From: Macrolepiota albuminosa
Lineage: Eukaryota > Basidiomycota > Agaricomycetes > Agaricales > Agaricaceae
Assembly (NCBI GenBank): GCA_027475525.1
Contig: JAMWFC010000088.1
Coordinates: 1,333,534 to 1,397,533 of the forward strand
Direction of reading: 5' to 3'
DNA: 64,000 bases
Part shown: in pieces, positions 22,757 to 33,627 of the stretch
Layout of the letters: each line of letters starts with the position of its first letter
Position numbering within the stretch: position 1 is the stretch's first letter
Program-made: the position numbers and the translations under genes
Notes under the pieces: model-generated
What the model saw: only the letters and a program-made list of their open reading frames with translations
What the model was told of the DNA's origin: nothing
Database searches by the model: none

Positions 22757-23642
22757 CTAGTTGGTATCATGGGGCCCTCTGGCCTTGTTTTTCTCATGTG
22801 AACCAATTGGAATTGTTTCTGTTTTCTGCATATTAAAGTTTGCTCCTGATGTCGAGCACCAGTTTTCAAGAATTGGATTTAAGTCATCTGTGTTGTCTTC
22901 TATTGATAGGAACATAGTTGTATTGTTGGCAAAAAGGTTTGCAATTAGCTTTTTGGCATGGCCTGGGATATTATAATCTTTTAGGTAGGATTCCTTGAGG
23001 GAGGCTGCTAACAGTTCAATTCTTAGGTTCTGCGTTGAGTCATTTATAAACTTGTTATCAAAGGACTTCTAGAATTGGTATGGAATCCCATCTGATCCTG
23101 GTGCTGAGCTATTATTTGAGAGCTTTAGTGCCATCAGCAGTTCCTTTGTTTTAATTGTACTGCTCAAGTCTTCTTTTTGTTGTTCCAATGTGCAAGCCTT
23201 AATTGTGCCCAGAACTTTTAGGGTCTTCTCCTCATGTTCTTGGTCTGTGATGTCTTTGTGCTTACTTTGGAGTTTGTTATGGTAATTTCTGGCCATCTTG
23301 GCCATCTTAACTGAGTTGCTCTTGTATGCCGACAATGACATGTTGGGGCTTTCTTTCTTAAATGATGAAGGCATATATTACATCTCTGGATTGTCCGCTT
23401 CTTTGTTGGATGTTGTGCATGCAATAATTGCACATTGTTTCCCCTTCTAACCTGTTCTTAATCACAATTTTCTTTCTTTTAGCCATGTGATATTTCCTCT
23501 CAAGAGATTCTAGTTTCTTTGTTATTTCCTTAACTGTCTCTGTTTTCTCTACATCATCAAGGTCTGGGTCATCTAGCTTCTGGTTCCTTGCAACTTGATT
23601 TCCTTTTTCTCTATGATATACTTTGGCACTAGGATCTTATCC
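22757..23642 (-). pseudogene. LINE (Tad1-like) middle part: linker and remnants of reverse transcriptase
   Basis: From the KDZ insertion point leftwards: 'LVPKYIIEKK', a coiled-coil-like lysine-rich linker, then 'MARNYHNKLQSKH', then the start of RT ('LMALKLSNNSSAPGSDG', 'IPYQF'). The sequence then jumps to 'LIANLFANNTTMFLS' and 'LNPILENWCSTSGANFN'. The FADD catalytic motif of this clade reads FANN. Most of the fingers and palm (several hundred bp) are missing, so this copy has an internal deletion. It continues at 14416 after the Tc1-like element. Confidence 0.65.
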
Positions 23643-23980
23643 ACCTGTAGCTACCACATAATCCGCCTTGTTAGGCATGGAGGATGGGTCCACCTCCATG
23701 CCTAACAAGGCGGATTTACGTTAATTTTACCCTTCCTGCAATAAAACACCTTTAGCGTTCAACTTTTTTTTTTCCCTGATACCGGCTACAACTACTGCCG
23801 GTGACATCAGGCACGTTGTCAACGGATGTCGGCACGTCAGTTGATGGATCTCGACATCGTGTCGGGTTTATGTCGGGTATGTCCGGAGATATCACCGACG
23901 GTTGATCCCTCCCCTTGCTCATCGTTAGACACGACGAGCTCGCATTCCCGCTCAAAATTCGTTATAAAATTCGGGAAAAA
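23643..23980 (+). repeat. KDZ element left terminal inverted repeat
   Basis: 338 bp, inverted match to 30596-31011. It contains the terminal hairpin (23660-23716) and a region rich in short palindromic steps (for example 'tgtcggcacg', 'gtgtcgggtttatgtcggg'). Confidence 0.85.
23660..23716. repeat. Perfect 24-bp hairpin at left KDZ terminus
   Basis: Arms 23660-23683 and 23693-23716 are exact inverted copies (starting 'aatccgccttgttagg') around a 9-base loop. The same hairpin stands at the right end. Confidence 0.9.
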
Positions 23981-24057
23981 TCAGGATATATAGTACAATA
24001 CATATAGAACAGTTTGCTAGCATAGGTAATAAAATTGAAGAATACAGAACGCCTGAA

Positions 24058-27000
24058 TTAACGATCTGAAGACATCTGGAGAACTTTGCACACCTGCTCT
24101 GCAAGCTGAGCGTCGTCATCATCGTAGTCTTCTCCATCGTCGTCTTCACTGCTCTCAGACTCTTCATTTCCCTCGTCCTCGATGATTTCTTGTGGTGTAT
24201 GGCCCCCATCCACCTCCATATCCTCTTCCCTCCTCTCACCATCCTTGGCACGTTTTCCGGGGATTAGAGAGCCTGTGAAGCCAGGCTGTGAGGCAAGTTT
24301 TCGAAGGCGCCGCAGATGGAGAACATTAAACTTGTGGAGGCGTTCTCGATACAGAAAGATTTGGTGGGCAAGAGCACTGTCTCTCACGGCGACGACCTTT
24401 TCTCTTTCCTGGAGATACGCCTCTTCATCACAAATATAGGTGACGAGGCGTCGGATCTCCACGTTCAGCCGGTCAATTTCTTCTCGAGCACGCAAAATCT
24501 TGAAATACTCGTCCATCATAATACGTGCAGCCGGCGTAGCCCAAGGTCGTTTACGTACATCCTCACGTGTATCTGACAGAAGATCGAAGTCTGCAAGAAA
24601 TGCATATTCTACAACGAGGTCCCAAGCAAGCTCTGGACGTGGCGGGGAAAGACTGCGAGCGGCAGCATTGTACTTGTCAAGGGCATTTCGTACGGCTTGA
24701 GAGCGGGCTTTTAAGGCGTTGCCAATATGCTTCCTTAGTTTGTATCCTGCTCCTCCTCTGTGAGTTGCTGCGGGTCTCGATAATAGACAATTAAACATAC
24801 CTGTTTGAGACATATTCATCTTTGTTAACTCGAACATCCTGGAAACCACCAATGCCTCCAAATCATCAAGACATCGCTGATAACGACGCTTGGCTGTCAT
24901 TTCTGCTGCTTCGTTCCACTCAGGGCAGGCTCGAGTCCATCGTTTTGTAATGCTGAGCTTTGTCTCAAGGCCTTGGACAATTTTAAGATCTTTATCTAGG
25001 TTTTCTATTGCATGACGACGTTCTGTCTCGATGGACAGTGTATAGTCGCGTGCACCGTGTGTTTTGGGGGTAATCACCTGTCATTTCTCTTGAGCCTCAT
25101 CCAATGACTTCCTGGATGAAAGTTAAGGCCAAACCACAGGCAACGTAAGTGTGACATACTGGCTTGCCTCAAGATTTACTAACTTTTGATAATATTCCAT
25201 TTGTAACGTTTCCTCAAGAGGCTCCTGAGACAGTCCACAAAGATACTCCTTTTCTTCTGCTAACCAGCATTTGAATGTCTCGAAGTCCACTACTCCCTGG
25301 TCTTTCATTTGCTTCTCTAACGCAGGTAGTCCATTGATCAGCTTAAGTGCCTGTCGATAATTATTGATAAGAAAGTCACCTGTGTTGGACATTCATTATT
25401 TGAAGAATAGAGAAAGAAAAAGGGGTACTTACTGAGGTTTTGATATGTTTCCTGTCTATCCATATGTTTGCAATATTCTCGAATACTCTGCTTCCGATGG
25501 AATACACTTGCATATCGAACAGAGGATGCCAATGCATTAGACTTCGAAAAGAATCGTTCACATCCTTCAAGGTCTTCAAGACCAAGCCCTTCAACATACT
25601 TCGTGAGAAAGTCCAGTTGACACCGTCGATTATGGGCGTGTCCATGGAAACCGCCAACCAGTGCCTTATATTGGAGTTCACGAGCGCGAGGTCCAAGAGG
25701 GCTGCTAGCAAGCATAGTGCCAAATTTGCAGCCGATGTCATATCCACCTCCAATCCTCATGCCGAAGGCCTCCAACAATTCATTAACCACAGCCAATGGA
25801 TACTTGGCACTGAGGAACAAACTGAGTAAAAAATATAGTCAACTGATTGCTCAGAAACTTACAGCTCACCACTCCGAATCATATCGACAACTAACAAGAC
25901 AAAGCCATGTCGACAGAGAGCGAGGAAGATCCCAGTCTCATCAAATATCCCCCACATGCGCTCAGTAAGCTCGTCAATCATATTTTTCCAGCGTTCTGCA
26001 CAGGGATTTGACTCAGAGCCCACAGTACCTTCTTCCTTTGTCATTTGGTCAGTATAGAGTACTGCCGAAAAATTATTGACCTTACTGCATCTTTTCCTGT
26101 AGGCAGCATCTCTTCGAGCACATCCTTAGCCCATTGATCTACTGCCTCTCTGCTAAGATAATAATCTCCATCTCCATCTCGATCATCTCGCAACTCCTTT
26201 GAAGCACCAGGTATAAGTTCTCCATTTTCATCCTCAGTCGCTGGTCCTCGACGAATAACACGTTTGAGGGAGTCGTTCCCATCCATGGTGACAAGGATCT
26301 CAAAAATCATTTTTTTCTCGCCCTCCAGTTTGTAGGTACATGCAGGGCAGGCATTGCGAAGCCTCCACTTGGGCATGCTGCGGTCAAGAGCACCTTGTAC
26401 ACGTTTCTCAACTTCTTCACGTATAGAGATGTAAACATCGTATGCAATGGAAAACTGTTTATTGAGATATGACTTGAACGGTATGCCATGTAAGTCGCAT
26501 AAACTTTTTACAAATGGCTGAATTGCAAGGTGAGGGGTTCGAAGATGAGTCGTGCGATAAAATTCAAGCATCCGTGTGGCAAATGCAGTGTTGGGGTGGT
26601 ATGGTGCTGATGGGATAAGGCCACGTTCAATCAGGGCAGCAGTGAGCGTTTCGTCACCTTGAAGCATTGGTACATCAAGTGAGTAAGTCTCTGAGTAACA
26701 AATCAGACATCAACATTATCATATGAGTAAGTATGGCACTCACCAAAGAGGTCAACAACTCGGATGACCTGGGCCTCCTGAACTACCATGCCTTGACTCA
26801 ACGGAGCTGCAAGCTTCTGTCCTGACACTCCACATGCTTCACTCCACCTCAAGTACGCAACAACCATGGTGTTTAGTTGGGTGGAAAATCCAAGGTTGCG
26901 ACGAATGATTGCATCTCGACGTGTGCGATAATCTCTTCTTTTTTTTTGTGGCCATAGCTCCTCTTCAAGGAGCTCTCGAAATTCACCACCTGCATGGCTC

Positions 27001-27299
27001 AGATTGATTGGAGTTTGTCCATCGATGACACTGTCAATGTCAATCCATGTGTCGTTGTCTTGATCTTGAGCGTTGTTGCTTTCTGGAATGTCCTGAATTT
27101 GAGAAAGTAATCGCTGTCTCTCTTCATTTCGATGTTCTCGAATTAATTTATTCTGGTGAGCTGTGAAGGCATGTATAGCTGACCGATTGAGAGTTTGGAC
27201 AACACCTTGGTTTGAGGGACCTCCATGGAAAATCTTGAACTTGCCCTTGCTTGACCGTCGCTGACGAATCATTTTACTTTGTATTGGCCAACCTGCCAT
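24058..27299 (-). CDS. KDZ-family transposase (multi-exon)
   Basis: Exons are joined by short GT-AG introns near 26703-26755, 26042, 25820-25860, 25395-25435 and 24760-24800. The N-terminus ('MAGWPIQSKMIRQRRSS') is followed by a CxC-type cysteine motif ('CPACTYKLEGE', near 26330). The catalytic core follows: 'CAERWKNMIDELTERMWG', 'IFDETGIFLALCRHG' (first Asp), 'IGGGYDIGCKFGT' (second Asp), 'FHGHAHNRRCQLDFL', 'LEGCERFFSKSNALASS' (Glu). A long helical C-terminus ends in an acidic tail. In each splice model I tried, a TGA at 25081-25083 remains in frame (possibly TGG originally), so the copy may be inactive. It catalyses element movement; the family is known from basidiomycetes. Confidence 0.85.
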
Positions 27300-27627
27300 G
27301 CCATCATGAAAGATAAGTAAACAAACTAATTTCGATTAACATACTGCTTCTCAATTCAATATCTACAGTCTACATACATAAGTTGTACATTGGAAAATAG
27401 GATTGAGTTTATTCAGTAGAATGGAAGAGGCTTATTATCAGTGAACTATTGTATTTTTGCGTGAAAAGTGTGCTAGACACTGTAATATTACAAAAAAAAC
27501 TTCGATGGCAATTTCTTAAAATTTGGCAAAGTTCATATATTTCTAACAAAGTCCATGTCTTCAACAAATGTGCGAGTGTGAACAATATATTAAAATACAC
27601 TACTGCCAGCTGATTATGAACAAAAAC

Positions 27628-28690
27628 TTAATTAAGACTATCACTGCAGGACCGGACTTCACCTGCCATGTAGCTACGTGTAAAGATAAGTGCTGCTGCA
27701 GCCAAGCCTGTTGTTCGAATAAGTGAGGGGCTTGTGTAGTCACCAATGCCAGCTTCTGCAGCAGTCCTGTCAAGAGAACGTTACATAGCAAACAACTATG
27801 ACAGGCAAATACTGACCGTCCTTCATAGACACCAGGTGCAACACCTCGGACAACTACCCAATAACATTTGTCATCTGTAATCTCTTTTGTGGCAGAGAGC
27901 ACCGTTAAAGAGGGACCTGCAGAGACAGAGAGCTGATCTGTGCAAGGAGAGGCGGAAGTTGAAGCAGGATACTTTGAAAAAGTACTCGAAGTAGACTGTA
28001 CAGGAGGATCATCGGACAGGTACATGTCTTCATCATCTGAAATTGATTTTGCTACTCGGCAATTGATAGATGCAGGACCACGACGACTTTTGGGAGAGGG
28101 CTTGGGTGATTTCAATCCTCTTGACTGCTTGGATGAGGTAGGGGCTTTGCGATGTCTTGAAGAGAGCTGGAGTGGAGAAGGCAATTGAGAGTCGTCACCA
28201 TGCACATTGGGACCTCGATGAGATGTAAAAGGGGGACGAGGTGAAGACCTTGCTACACTTGAGAGAGGAGAGTCCTCAACAACAGTCACAAGCCCATTTG
28301 CACAGGCATGCTCCCATGCTTTGACAGCAGCGTCGTAACTATAGTAGCCTTGACACCAGCCTTTTTTGCCGCCAGAAAGATCTTCAGTCTGCTGTGCAGC
28401 TGCAGGCCTGGTACAAAGAAAACTGTCAAATATAGAGACGAAAAGAAAAATGTATGTACCATGTGTGAAATAGGCCTGTCTTACGGCCACGGAATACAAC
28501 ATATATCACTTTTTTTTGTAAAGATGGGTTATCTGGCTCAAAAACGTCAGGCTTTCCACGCAGATGCTCCTCCTTGGCCAATTTAAATGCATCATCAATA
28601 CAGAGGTTGCCAATGTTAGGGAGTGCAATGTTCTGTCCTGTCGAGACCTGAGAAGTTGATTTTGTAACCTCTGGCTGTGTCAACTCTAGT
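27628..28690 (-). CDS. RNase H1 N-terminal (viroplasmin-like) domain protein, KDZ cargo
   Basis: At least three exons: about 28683-28460, 28427-27817 and 27776-27628, with introns GTACAT...CCAG and GTCAGT...ACAG. Joining the first two gives a hybrid-binding fold typical of RNase H1 N-termini ('VIYVVFRGRKTGLFHTW', then 'YYSYDAAVKAWEHACANG'). A serine/proline-rich basic linker follows, then a second degenerate repeat ('YWVVVRGVAPGVYEGR') and a C-terminus 'ALIFTRSYMAGEVRS'. No catalytic RNase H domain is present. The upstream end toward 28930 has further possible exons; the start is unresolved. Such domains bind RNA-DNA hybrids or dsRNA; a role in transposition is inference only. Confidence 0.6.
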
Positions 28691-28930
28691 AGAATCAAAC
28701 AAAGTGAGTTAAATATAAAAAAAGCAAGAAATGACATACTCTGATCTGGGGGAGTATGCATAGAAAAATAGAAATAAGCGTAGAGAAATACAATGAGTGT
28801 GAAGAGAGGATGAGAAAAGAACTTACATTCATAACTTGAACGTACAATTGATGCGTTCACATAATCATTCCCAGGACCACAACAAATCAACAAAACACTG
28901 AAGCTGGGCGATTTTGCACAACAATCAACA

Positions 28931-30431
28931 ATGAATGCTAGCAACGATGAACGAATTAATACTTGGGCTGCACGCAATCCTGATCGCCCTATTCAAGCAT
29001 CACGCACACGCACCTCTAAATCTAAGACGTGTTCTGATGCGTCTAGTGGTACCTACAAACTCCTCAAGAAAAACAACAAGGCCAGTATTCAACTCGTCCA
29101 AGATGCTGTATCAATATATCTTCAAAATCAAGAAAAGTTTATCGAGGACATGTCACAGCAATATTTGGTGGACAAGGAACGTGTTAAAAAAATGATAATT
29201 CATGGATCTACCTATACCTCGACGCGTCGACCCTCACTTGCAAATGCAATCCTTCACTTCAAGTCAAAGGAACTCAATGAGAGTAAGCTCCTATAGTATT
29301 GTCATGATTATACAATATTTTACTACTGCTGTCAGAACGTTCTTTTGGTGACCGTCTCACACTCAAAGATATCCAAGAAAAGATTTATGCCGACCCAGAG
29401 CTGGACGTATCAAAGATGTCCAATGAGCACAAGAAGGAACTTATCGATGGGCTCATTGAACACCGTGAGGTTCAAGCGCAAGGTTCACGCAGTAGTAATC
29501 GTGCATCGGCTGTGGATGCACATCAAAATATTATGGCTATCATGTCCGAGGTCAGTCTGTGCTCTCAAGCTGTATGTGGACTCCTTACTCACCAATAAGC
29601 AACATAGATGAAAAATCTTTTCCTTCGGACAGGTGTTCGTTCCTTTGCGTTCTTCTCCCGGAGTCATGCTGAAGACACTACCACTGCTTTCACCGCAACT
29701 TCTGACGACACAGTTATGCGGTTCTTTCCAGAGATTCTCAAGCTGGATTATGTGGATGTGCTCGGCAAGTTTGAGATGTATGCCTGCCTTGAGAATCGGA
29801 GTGAGTCTTATTATATTTATTTATAAACAAATTCTTACAATAACGGCAGGTGTAATAAAGCCAGATACGTTACCTTCCATGCGTGTGGAGTGCACAGGTA
29901 TTATTCTTGATGGGCTGCATCAGTTTGAATCATGCCCTATCTTTATTCTTCAAAATTTATTGCTTTGCAGGTAAAATACTCGGTAGTAAAACAGTGAAAA
30001 TGAACTACATGAATTATAATACAGTAATTGTGGAGAAACACCATGTTCATCTGGTCAACTGGCCATCAAGGATAACATTTGGCAGCCCCTCCAATGTTTC
30101 AACTATTGACGACATTCGACTTCTGCGTTCTGCACTCCAGAATGGTGACTGTAGGTGGGAATTCCTCACAGCTCAGGAACGCAAGGAGCATGACCACAAG
30201 CTTGCCGATGCACGCAACAAAGGTGTAGTTATTGGAAAGAAACGGAAGGAGCGTTCGGACAAGGGAAGGCCGAGGATGAAGGGGAAAGGAGAGCAGTCAA
30301 AGAAGAGAAAGATGTCGCAGCTGCCACCAGGCCCCATGTACAAGAGTGCCGATTTCATTGATGACCAAGATGAATTACAGCCCAACGATGACAACGAGTT
30401 CCGATCTAGCGGTAGTGGCGAGGACAACTAG
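28931..30431 (+). CDS. Conserved hypothetical KDZ cargo protein with basic C-terminus
   Basis: The gene starts 'MNASNDERINTWAARNP'. Exons run to about 29282, then 29335-29551, about 29608-29802, 29851-29921 and 29971-30431, with consensus introns (for example GTAAGC 29283 to CAG 29334; GTGAGT 29803 to CAG 29850). The protein has an N-terminal charged helical part ('LVQDAVSIYLQNQEKFIED'), a middle segment ('GVRSFAFFSRSHAED', 'LDYVDVLGKFEMYAC'), then 'KMNYMNYNTVIVEKHHVHL' and 'ITFGSPSNVSTIDDIRLL'. The C-terminus is strongly basic ('IGKKRKERSDKGRPRMKG', 'KKRKM'), like a nuclear localisation signal, and ends acidic. I do not recognise the fold. It may share a bidirectional promoter with the gene at 27628-28690. 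Confidence 0.6.
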
Positions 30432-30595
30432 TTACTCTAGAAACAATGCTGATAGATTGGCCTCTCAATACGATTTTTTCTTTTGTCCGATGCAACAAAT
30501 TTATTTATAAACAATTATTCTTTTTACAATACTGGTATGTAAGTCCTATACGATCTTCCCAATATGACCAGAACATGAAGAGGCATTATATTATA

Positions 30596-31011
30596 TTTTT
30601 TCCCGAATTTTATAACGAATTTTGAGCGGGAATGCGAGCTCGTCGTGTCTAACGATGAGCAAGGGGCGGGATCAACCGTCGGTGATATTTCTGGACATAC
30701 CCGACATAAACCCGACACGATGTCGAGATCCATCAACTGACGTGCCGACATCCGTTGACAACGTGCCTGATGTCACCGGCAGTAGTTGTAGCCGGTATCA
30801 GGGGAAAAAAAAAGTTGAACGCTAAAGGTGTTTTATTGCAGGAAGGGTAAAATTAACGTAAATCCGCCTTGTTAGGCATGGAAAAAAAAAGTTGAACGCT
30901 AAAGGTGTTTTATTGCAGGAAGGGTAAAATTAACGTAAATCCGCCTTGTTAGGCATGGAGGTGGACCCACCCTCCATGCCTAACAAGGCGGATTATGTGG
31001 TAGCTACAGGT
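30596..31011 (-). repeat. KDZ element right terminal inverted repeat
   Basis: 416 bp as assembled, about 339 bp after discounting the 77-bp tandem duplication at 30803/30880. It is nearly identical to the left repeat. Confidence 0.85.
30938..30994. repeat. Perfect 24-bp hairpin at right KDZ terminus
   Basis: Arms 30938-30961 and 30971-30994 with a 9-base loop ('tggacccac'). It mirrors 23660-23716, located 17 bases from the element end. Confidence 0.9.
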
Positions 31012-31021
31012 GATCTTATCC

Positions 31022-31285
31022 CTTTCTTTTGCATAGATTAACAGATTTCTTTTCCATTTCATATATACAGTCTGGAGATTTGCTCCTGACAATCTGTTGT
31101 TGCCTAGAGTTCTAATTTTATCCAGTGCTATTACATCAGACTCTACTACATATTTTCTAAATTTTCCATCATGTATTATGTGGTTTTTTATTATCCATCT
31201 CCCTTTTCCCACAACTGGGGCCTCTGCATGTGCTACCATGATGAGTTGATAGTCAGTTCCTGGGATACCAGTGGGCAAGATTGAT
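31022..31285 (-). pseudogene. LINE (Tad1-like) endonuclease C-terminus and start of linker
   Basis: The translation contains 'GIPGTDYQLIMVAHAEAP' and 'VVGKGRWIIKNHIIHDGKF', the end of the APE-type endonuclease (the family reads GIPTDH here, so the catalytic Asp-His pair is disrupted to GTDYQ). It then runs through 'MKWKRNLLIYAKERDKI' up to the KDZ insertion site. Confidence 0.65.
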
Positions 31286-32375
31286 CAGTTGTGCAATGAT
31301 AAGTTGAGAGAGTTTATTGATGACACCAACTGTGGTTGGGTGCGCTGGACGTATATGCAGTACAACACCGTCTCCAGTGCCTGGCATACATAGTTGTGAG
31401 GAGTCCTGACAGGGTACCAGTGTGCTCAAGCAGAGGTGATGGAACGATGTGCTAGATGATAGCGCCTTAGGTGCTACCTAGCAGACAGTAAGTGTTGTAG
31501 TTTAAGCAAAGATATAGAAGAAAAGATGAGTAGCACAGCGTAATGTGCCCATAGGTGGCACCATAAACAATGAAGATGAGATAGACAAGGCTAGCACCCA
31601 ACTTAGTAACAAAGTCAGATAAAGCTAACGCAATTTGAACACTAAGTGTAACTGGGTGCTCAAGAGGTTACGATTCATTGTCATGTACATGTGAAGTAGC
31701 TAACTTATATACTATGTGCTACTGTGTTTTCCAAGATAAGTCCATCTGCAGCGCTATCTCTTAGCACCTTTCCTCATGGTTCCCTCTAATGGTGACCTGT
31801 CAATAGCAACCTGTTGCACATGGCTGACTGCAACCAATGACATTATGACCCATGGCGGCCAACGGCAACTCTAAATTGACTTAGAAATATAAGACTCTGC
31901 TCACTCTTACTATAATTCCAATTGGCCAGGCCGTTCTGGAGTATGGTCAGAAAATCCTTGACAGACGCTGTGAGCGCTAATGTCAGCGCTACTCATTGTA
32001 CCAGTTCCTGACAGGTCCAGATGTCAGGTTTAAGTATATCCTGTGCCGCCGTCATTGATCCTTTTAGACTTCTGATTGAAGTGCCTCATCAAATGACAGC
32101 GCCTACTGCTGACTCCTTCTGGAAGTGATTGGGGTTTGGTTAAAGTCCCCTTCCACCATTATGTTAGCGCTATACATTCTGAGCCTCCTTTGTCCTTGAA
32201 ATAGGTGAATGGAGTGTGCTGAAGGCCTGGTAACTGGTGATTAGGGTAAATGAATAAGCCCTGCAATAGAGCGACAGAGCTAGGCTGCTCTGTACCCAAA
32301 CTGGTTGCTAGAGTTTCCAGTGTGTCAAGTGTTAGTTGGCCTATAATGTCCCTTGATGCACTTAGTCTGAGTAGA
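31286..32375. other. Unidentified 1.1-kb segment inserted between two LINE endonuclease pieces
   Basis: LINE similarity stops near 32376 (after 'SRIDKIYMT') and resumes near 31285, where the family would have only about ten residues in between. The inserted DNA has intermediate CpG, repeated 'gcgct' and 'agcgcc' patches and a short frame near 31300-31385 ('LREFIDDTNCGWVRWTY'). 'cctgacagg' occurs near both ends (31404, 32006). It may be a solo LTR or MITE of a family not otherwise present. I cannot define its ends or a target duplication. Confidence 0.4.
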
Positions 32376-33052
32376 AGCCTATCATTGTCATGTAGATTTT
32401 GTCTATTCTTGACATGGATGATGTAGCATCTTTGATGAAGGAGAAGGCTCTCTTGGTTGGGAAAGTGTCTCTCCATGCATCTCTCAAGCATAGGATTTGC
32501 TTTAAGTGGTCTAGAGCTTTAGTTGCCTCTTTTATAGGAGATCTATCCTGGGTGTTTTCCATCATGTTGAGGTTCTCAGCCATGGCATCTATCTTAACTC
32601 TTGGGTTATCTGTAAAGAAGCTATTCAGTATAAGCCAGAAGTTTCCATTATCTTGGCCGTCACTTTCAGTGATATTTGGTGTGTACACTGCAACAAAATT
32701 GATTCCTTTGTCTTGGGACAATCACCTTCAATTTTGCACCTCAGACTTTCAATAGATTTTCTTTCAACACTACTACTACTCCTTCTTTTCTAGATGGGTT
32801 CTCTGGGTCAGAGGAGTGGAAAATTTTCAATCTCTTATCAAAGAGCTGCTTCACCTCTTCTTTCCATTCATTTGACAGGTGGGTCTCCTCAACCAATAGA
32901 ATTCTAATTTTTTTGTCTCTCGGTACTTGATTTACATGGTTCCGTTTATTTTCAGATCTAGGCGCTCTAGTTGTTCCAAAGCCCCTTCTTTCAAACAAGC
33001 CTATACATAAAGCTACTTTGGTATGCTTGCAAGATGACAATCTCATGGTGTG
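32376..33052 (-). pseudogene. LINE (Tad1-like) APE endonuclease domain
   Basis: The translation shows the endonuclease in order: 'GFGTTRAPRSENKRNHVN', 'KIRILLVEETHLSNEWKEE' (catalytic Glu in EETHL), 'IFHSSDPENPSRKEGVVVV', 'INFVAVYTPNITESDG', 'DAMAENLNMMEN' (normally GDFN), 'LCLRDAWRDTFPTKRAFSF' and 'ATSSMSRIDKIYM'. Frameshift near 32740 and substitution of catalytic residues make it inactive. This domain nicks target DNA for target-primed reverse transcription. Confidence 0.7.
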
Positions 33053-33627
33053 TGTCAGAGGACTCCTCATTTCTTCCTTTTCTCACTCCTTATCTCTTTA
33101 CTCTCCCTTTATTCATTCTCTTATTTCTTCTGACATTATTTCATTTTACTGTTTCTATTCTTTTAACACTATTTGTTAGTACTACTCTCAGCCCTTGAAG
33201 TGCTCTGGTTCTTTAGCTACTATTCAGACAAGTGTGGGCCCCTCAGCACCGCTTCCAGACTGCTTATATAAGCCAGAGTTTGCCAGAGTTTGCCCCTTAT
33301 TTGTGCAATTGTTTGTGTAGGCAATTTTTGAGTTTTTAAGGTTTTGTTGTACTGTACAGTTGTTTCTCATGCTTCAGAGGCCCCAGAAGCATCCAACCTG
33401 GCATTTGAGTTTTTAAGGTTTTGTTGTACTGTACAGTTGTTTCTCATGCTTCAGAGGCCCCAGAAGCATCCAACCTGGCATTGGGAATCCCTAGACTTGT
33501 TCTCTTTGGATCTTCCTCTGCCAGGTGAGTAGTTATGATGATATTGTCAGTACATACTCTAATATACTTTGAATCTCCCTCTGCCAGCTGTGTGACTGAG
33601 CTACAGCCTCTAGAGGACACCCTTATA
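33053..33627 (+). mobile_element. Solo LTR related to E1, with 5-bp TSD
   Basis: Starts 'tgtcagaggactcctc' and ends 'ggacacccttata'. It is flanked by GTGTG at 33048-33052 and 33628-33632. It is an inverted match of the E1 LTR (20762-21279) with moderate divergence. Length is 575 bp, or 498 bp without the 77-bp duplication at 33330/33407. A TATATAA box lies at 33265-33271. It sits inside the LINE. Confidence 0.88.
33265..33271 (+). promoter_or_regulatory. TATA box in solo LTR
   Basis: TATATAA in LTR sense. The corresponding site in the E1 LTRs reads TAGATAA. Confidence 0.45.

Larger units (their letters stand above)
23643..31011. mobile_element. KDZ-type DNA transposon with 338-bp TIRs and two cargo genes
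   Basis: The termini are exact inverted repeats starting 'acctgtagctaccac'. The element is flanked by the 10-bp direct repeat GATCTTATCC (23633-23642 and 31012-31021). Deleting the element and one repeat rejoins the LINE reading frame ('YAKERDKI' followed by 'LVPKY'), which proves the boundaries. The length is 7.37 kb, about 7.29 kb without the 77-bp duplication at 30803/30880. Inside lie a transposase gene (minus, 24058-27299), an RNase H1 N-terminal-like gene (minus, about 27628-28690) and a conserved plus-strand gene of unknown function (28931-30431). CpG is abundant, unlike in the surrounding LINE, so it inserted late. Confidence 0.88.

Noticed and set aside
24182..24700. Plus-strand ORFs opposite the KDZ transposase
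   Set aside because: They are shadows of the coding strand with no independent features.
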